Source of the DNA: Pseudomonas syringae
GTDB taxonomy: Bacteria > Pseudomonadota > Gammaproteobacteria > Pseudomonadales > Pseudomonadaceae
NCBI RefSeq assembly: GCF_021605415.1
Contig: NZ_WKEQ01000021.1
Span: forward strand, 1 to 64,000
Direction of reading: 5' to 3'
Length of the DNA: 64,000 bases
Numbering within the stretch: position 1 is the stretch's first letter; the number at the start of each line of letters is the position of its first letter. The translations under genes were made by a program, and so were the position numbers. The notes beneath the pieces were generated by a model. It ran no database searches and had not been told where the DNA came from. It was given only the letters and a program-made list of their open reading frames with translations. Positions 61,569 to 64,000 of the stretch are shown piece after piece.

Positions 61569-62894
61569 TCAGTGGAACTGCTCTTCTTCGGTCGAACCGG
61601 TCAGCGCGGTGACCGAAGACGAGCCACCCTGAATCACGGTGGTCATGTCGTCGAAGTAGCCGGTGCCCACTTCCTGCTGGTGAGCCACGAAGGTGTAACC
61701 CTTGGCGGCGTCGGCGAATTCCTGCTCTTGCAGCTTCACGTAGGCAGTCATGTCGTTGCGGGCGTAGTCGTGCGCAAGGTTGAACATGCTGTGCCACATG
61801 TTGTGAATGCCGGCCAGGGTGATGAACTGATGCTTGTAACCCATGGCGGACAGTTCGCGCTGGAACTTGGCGATGGTCGCGTCGTCCAGGTTTTTCTTCC
61901 AGTTGAAGGAAGGCGAGCAGTTGTAGGAAAGCAGTTGATCCGGGTATTCCTTTTTGATCGCTTCAGCGAAGCGACGGGCTTCGTCCAGATCCGGTTTGGC
62001 GGTTTCGCACCAGATCAGGTCGGCGTACGGAGCGTAAGCCAGGCCACGGGCGATGGCTTGATCCAGGCCGGCGCGAACCTTGTAGAAGCCTTCCTGGGTG
62101 CGCTCGCCAGTCACGAATGGCTGATCGTACGGGTCGCAGTCGGAGGTCAGCAGGTCGGCGGCGTTCGCGTCGGTACGAGCCAGAATGATGGTCGGTGTAC
62201 CGGCAACGTCCGCAGCCAGACGAGCAGCGGTCAGCTTCTGCACGGCTTCCTGGGTTGGCACCAGAACCTTGCCGCCCATGTGGCCGCATTTTTTCACGGA
62301 AGCCAGTTGGTCTTCGAAGTGAACGCCGGCAGCGCCTGCTTCGATCATGCTCTTCATCAGCTCGTAGGCGTTCAGTACGCCGCCGAAACCGGCTTCGGCG
62401 TCAGCCACGATTGGCGCGAAATAGTCGATGTAGCCGTCATCGCCCGGGTTCTTGCCGGCTTTCCACTGGATCTGGTCGGCACGACGGAACGAGTTGTTGA
62501 TGCGCTTGACCACGGTCGGCACCGAGTCCACCGGGTACAGCGACTGATCCGGGTACATCGATTCGGCGGAGTTGTTGTCCGCGGCAACCTGCCAGCCGGA
62601 CAAGTAGATCGCCTGGATGCCGGCTTTCACTTGCTGTACAGCCTGGCCGCCGGTCAGGGCGCCCATGCAGTTGACGAAATCTTTCTCAGGACGGAATGAC
62701 GGCTTGGCACCCTGGGTGACCAGGTTCCACAGCTTGTCAGCGCCCATTTTCGCGAAGGTGTGCTCCGGTTGAACCGAGCCACGCAGACGGACGACGTCAG
62801 CAGCGGAGTAAGTGCGTGTCACGCCTTTCCAGCGCGGGTTTTCAGCCCAGTCTTTTTCGAGGGCTGCAATTTGCTGTTCGCGTGTCAGTGCCAT
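61569..62894 (-). CDS. aceA: isocitrate lyase
   Basis: This 441-residue TIM-barrel enzyme splits isocitrate to succinate and glyoxylate in the glyoxylate shunt, needed for growth on acetate, fatty acids or leucine. The catalytic signature is KKCGHMGGK with the catalytic cysteine at residue 203. The N-terminus, MALTREQQIAALEKDW, is family-typical. The length matches the E. coli type (434) rather than the 531-residue P. aeruginosa AceA type. It is monocistronic, with a strong terminator downstream and a long gap upstream. Confidence 0.96.
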   Translation of the reverse strand: MALTREQQIAALEKDWAENPRWKGVTRTYSAADVVRLRGSVQPEHTFAKMGADKLWNLVTQGAKPSFRPEKDFVNCMGALTGGQAVQQVKAGIQAIYLSGWQVAADNNSAESMYPDQSLYPVDSVPTVVKRINNSFRRADQIQWKAGKNPGDDGYIDYFAPIVADAEAGFGGVLNAYELMKSMIEAGAAGVHFEDQLASVKKCGHMGGKVLVPTQEAVQKLTAARLAADVAGTPTIILARTDANAADLLTSDCDPYDQPFVTGERTQEGFYKVRAGLDQAIARGLAYAPYADLIWCETAKPDLDEARRFAEAIKKEYPDQLLSYNCSPSFNWKKNLDDATIAKFQRELSAMGYKHQFITLAGIHNMWHSMFNLAHDYARNDMTAYVKLQEQEFADAAKGYTFVAHQQEVGTGYFDDMTTVIQGGSSSVTALTGSTEEEQFH

Positions 62895-63366
62895 GGAGAT
62901 AAACCTCGTCGCGTCTTTTATGAAAAGTTGTTCTGCGGTGGAAAATCTTGCGCTCGCTGACCAGAAGCTTAGGTGGTCAAGTCGGATTCGGCGGGGGAGG
63001 CGACGGGATGAACGATGGGCTCGAGGGGAGGTGAGCAGGTAAGGGCGGACTGCGGGCGTATTCAGGCGTCGTGGGCCTTGGTACGAAAACAGTGTGATGC
63101 CGGGTTACCTAAAAACGCTTCCGTCCCTCGGGACAACTTCGTTCCAGTCGCAACCTCGTCAAACACACCTTGTGGGCGGTACAGACACGAAGCGGTTCGC
63201 GGGGGTGATTGCGAACGTCGCCTCGAAGGCCCTTATCAGGGCCTCTGATTAGCGGGAGCGAGGCCATCATGCCAATGCTTTTTTCGATCGTCAAACGTTT
63301 TGTAGTGCTTTTTTTATAGCACTACATCTTTCGTCTAATACGACTAATCAGTCAGTTTTCGGGTTG
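62895..63366. other. aceA upstream gap without a gene
   Basis: This 472-bp intergenic region has no convincing gene. It contains a small hairpin AGGCCCT/AGGGCCT (63227-63244) and a larger GTAGTGCT/AGCACTAC hairpin with a T-rich loop (63302-63325). The region probably includes the aceA promoter and leader and the 3' end of the neighbouring gene, but no clear -35/-10 pair stood out. Confidence 0.4.
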
Positions 63367-64000
63367 TCAGTCCAGGGAATCGACTTTCACTCGCAGGGTC
63401 ATGTCATCCCGACCTTGGGTCGAGTAGCTGCGGGTCAGGCCCTGTTTGTCGGCCTGTGTCTGGCGATTGACGCCCGCGAGAGTGATCCACTCACCCAGAC
63501 GTCCGGTGACGGTTGTGTCGGTACTTTGTACGTTCACTACATCGGGACGTTCCTGGCTTATGCGGTCACGGTTGGTACTGATTGCCAGATGAACGGTCTC
63601 GCCGGTGACGCTCGCAGTCACGTAGAAACCCTGGGTGACATTGCGATATTGCGTCTGGCTGCTGTAATCGCCATAGGAATTGCTCTGGCTGCTGGTGATC
63701 GGCACGCTCTGGCCGACCTGAATCAGCGCCGGCATGCCTTCGCTTGCTTGAATCTGCTGAACGCCGCCATCTCGGCTCGCCGTGCTGCGGCTGATGATGC
63801 GGGTCTGGTTCGCTTGGCCGCCATTGACCGAATAACCTTCGTCGCCCCGGCCATTGTTTTCGTTGGTATCGACGGTGATCAGCAAGCGTTTTGGCGCGGT
63901 GTCGAGCTGATCGAGCAGGTTTTTCAGCTCCTGGATCTTGCCCGGTTCGGCGTTGACGATCAGTTGGTTACCATAGGCGCTGACTTGGCCGTCCTTGCCG
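63367..64000 (-). CDS. secretin-like protein, N-terminal part beyond window
   Basis: Only the C-terminal part (about 210 residues) is in the window; the gene continues past base 64000 on the minus strand. The reading frame at the edge gives GKDGQVSAYGNQLIVNAEPG, then a helical KIQELKNLLDQLD stretch that resembles the short N-domain of secretins. Sequences such as IQASEGMPALIQVGQSVPI and VTASVTGETVHLAISTNRD resemble small Pseudomonas proteins related to type II/III secretin domains. There is no beta-barrel. Exact function is unknown. Confidence 0.7.
   Translation of the reverse strand, partial: GKDGQVSAYGNQLIVNAEPGKIQELKNLLDQLDTAPKRLLITVDTNENNGRGDEGYSVNGGQANQTRIISRSTASRDGGVQQIQASEGMPALIQVGQSVPITSSQSNSYGDYSSQTQYRNVTQGFYVTASVTGETVHLAISTNRDRISQERPDVVNVQSTDTTVTGRLGEWITLAGVNRQTQADKQGLTRSYSTQGRDDMTLRVKVDSLD

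Overview
The window comes from a Pseudomonas chromosome, most likely the P. fluorescens group. GC is high, and there are many short REP-like inverted repeats of three recurrent types. The gene sets are characteristic: a nuo operon with fused nuoCD beside aceA, leucine-catabolic liu genes with a MerR-type LiuR, and PrrF and Crc-sequestering small RNAs. No tRNA, rRNA, CRISPR array, prophage or insertion sequence was seen.

Layout. 0.1-3.2 kb: an ECF sigma/anti-sigma pair on the minus strand, divergent from a catalase-like haem protein and a cytochrome b561. The two transcription units face each other across near-identical ECF-type promoters. 3.2-6 kb: an M14 carboxypeptidase, a Fur-controlled PrrF-type sRNA, a DUF6124-like small protein, and a LexA/PrtR-like repressor whose expected catalytic serine is alanine. 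6-15.8 kb: liuDCBA, an acyl-CoA synthetase on the opposite strand, a CrcY-type sRNA behind a sigma-54 promoter, then liuE and liuR. 15.8-18.2 kb: a LysR regulator divergent from an acyl-CoA dehydrogenase. 18.2-27 kb: a phosphate-binding/OmpA fusion, exonuclease III, a GNAT acetyltransferase, and tamA-tamB. 27-32 kb: a MarR repressor with twin operators ahead of a tripartite EmrAB/OMF efflux operon. 32-36.7 kb: lpxH-ppiB divergent from glnS-cysS. 36.7-44.9 kb: an AcoR-type sigma-54 activator divergent from a six-gene GlpSTPQUV-type ABC importer operon. 45-45.7 kb: a higBA toxin-antitoxin pair. 46-61 kb: nuoABCDEFGHIJKLMN (13 genes, minus strand). 61.5-64 kb: aceA, then the 3' part of a secretin-like gene that runs off the window.

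How the parts work together. The liu genes take isovaleryl-CoA to acetoacetate and acetyl-CoA. AceA salvages acetyl-CoA through the glyoxylate shunt, and complex I re-oxidises the NADH. CrcY and PrrF are global carbon and iron regulators placed among these catabolic genes. The most interesting non-coding features are the matched ECF promoters, a second PrrF-core-like segment beside prrF, the CrcY promoter and its Hfq/Crc target motifs, the twin MarR operators, and an evenly spaced TGTTCA array upstream of a sigma-54 promoter. The most interesting protein features are the Ser-to-Ala repressor and the complementary, asymmetric defects of the two importer ATPases.
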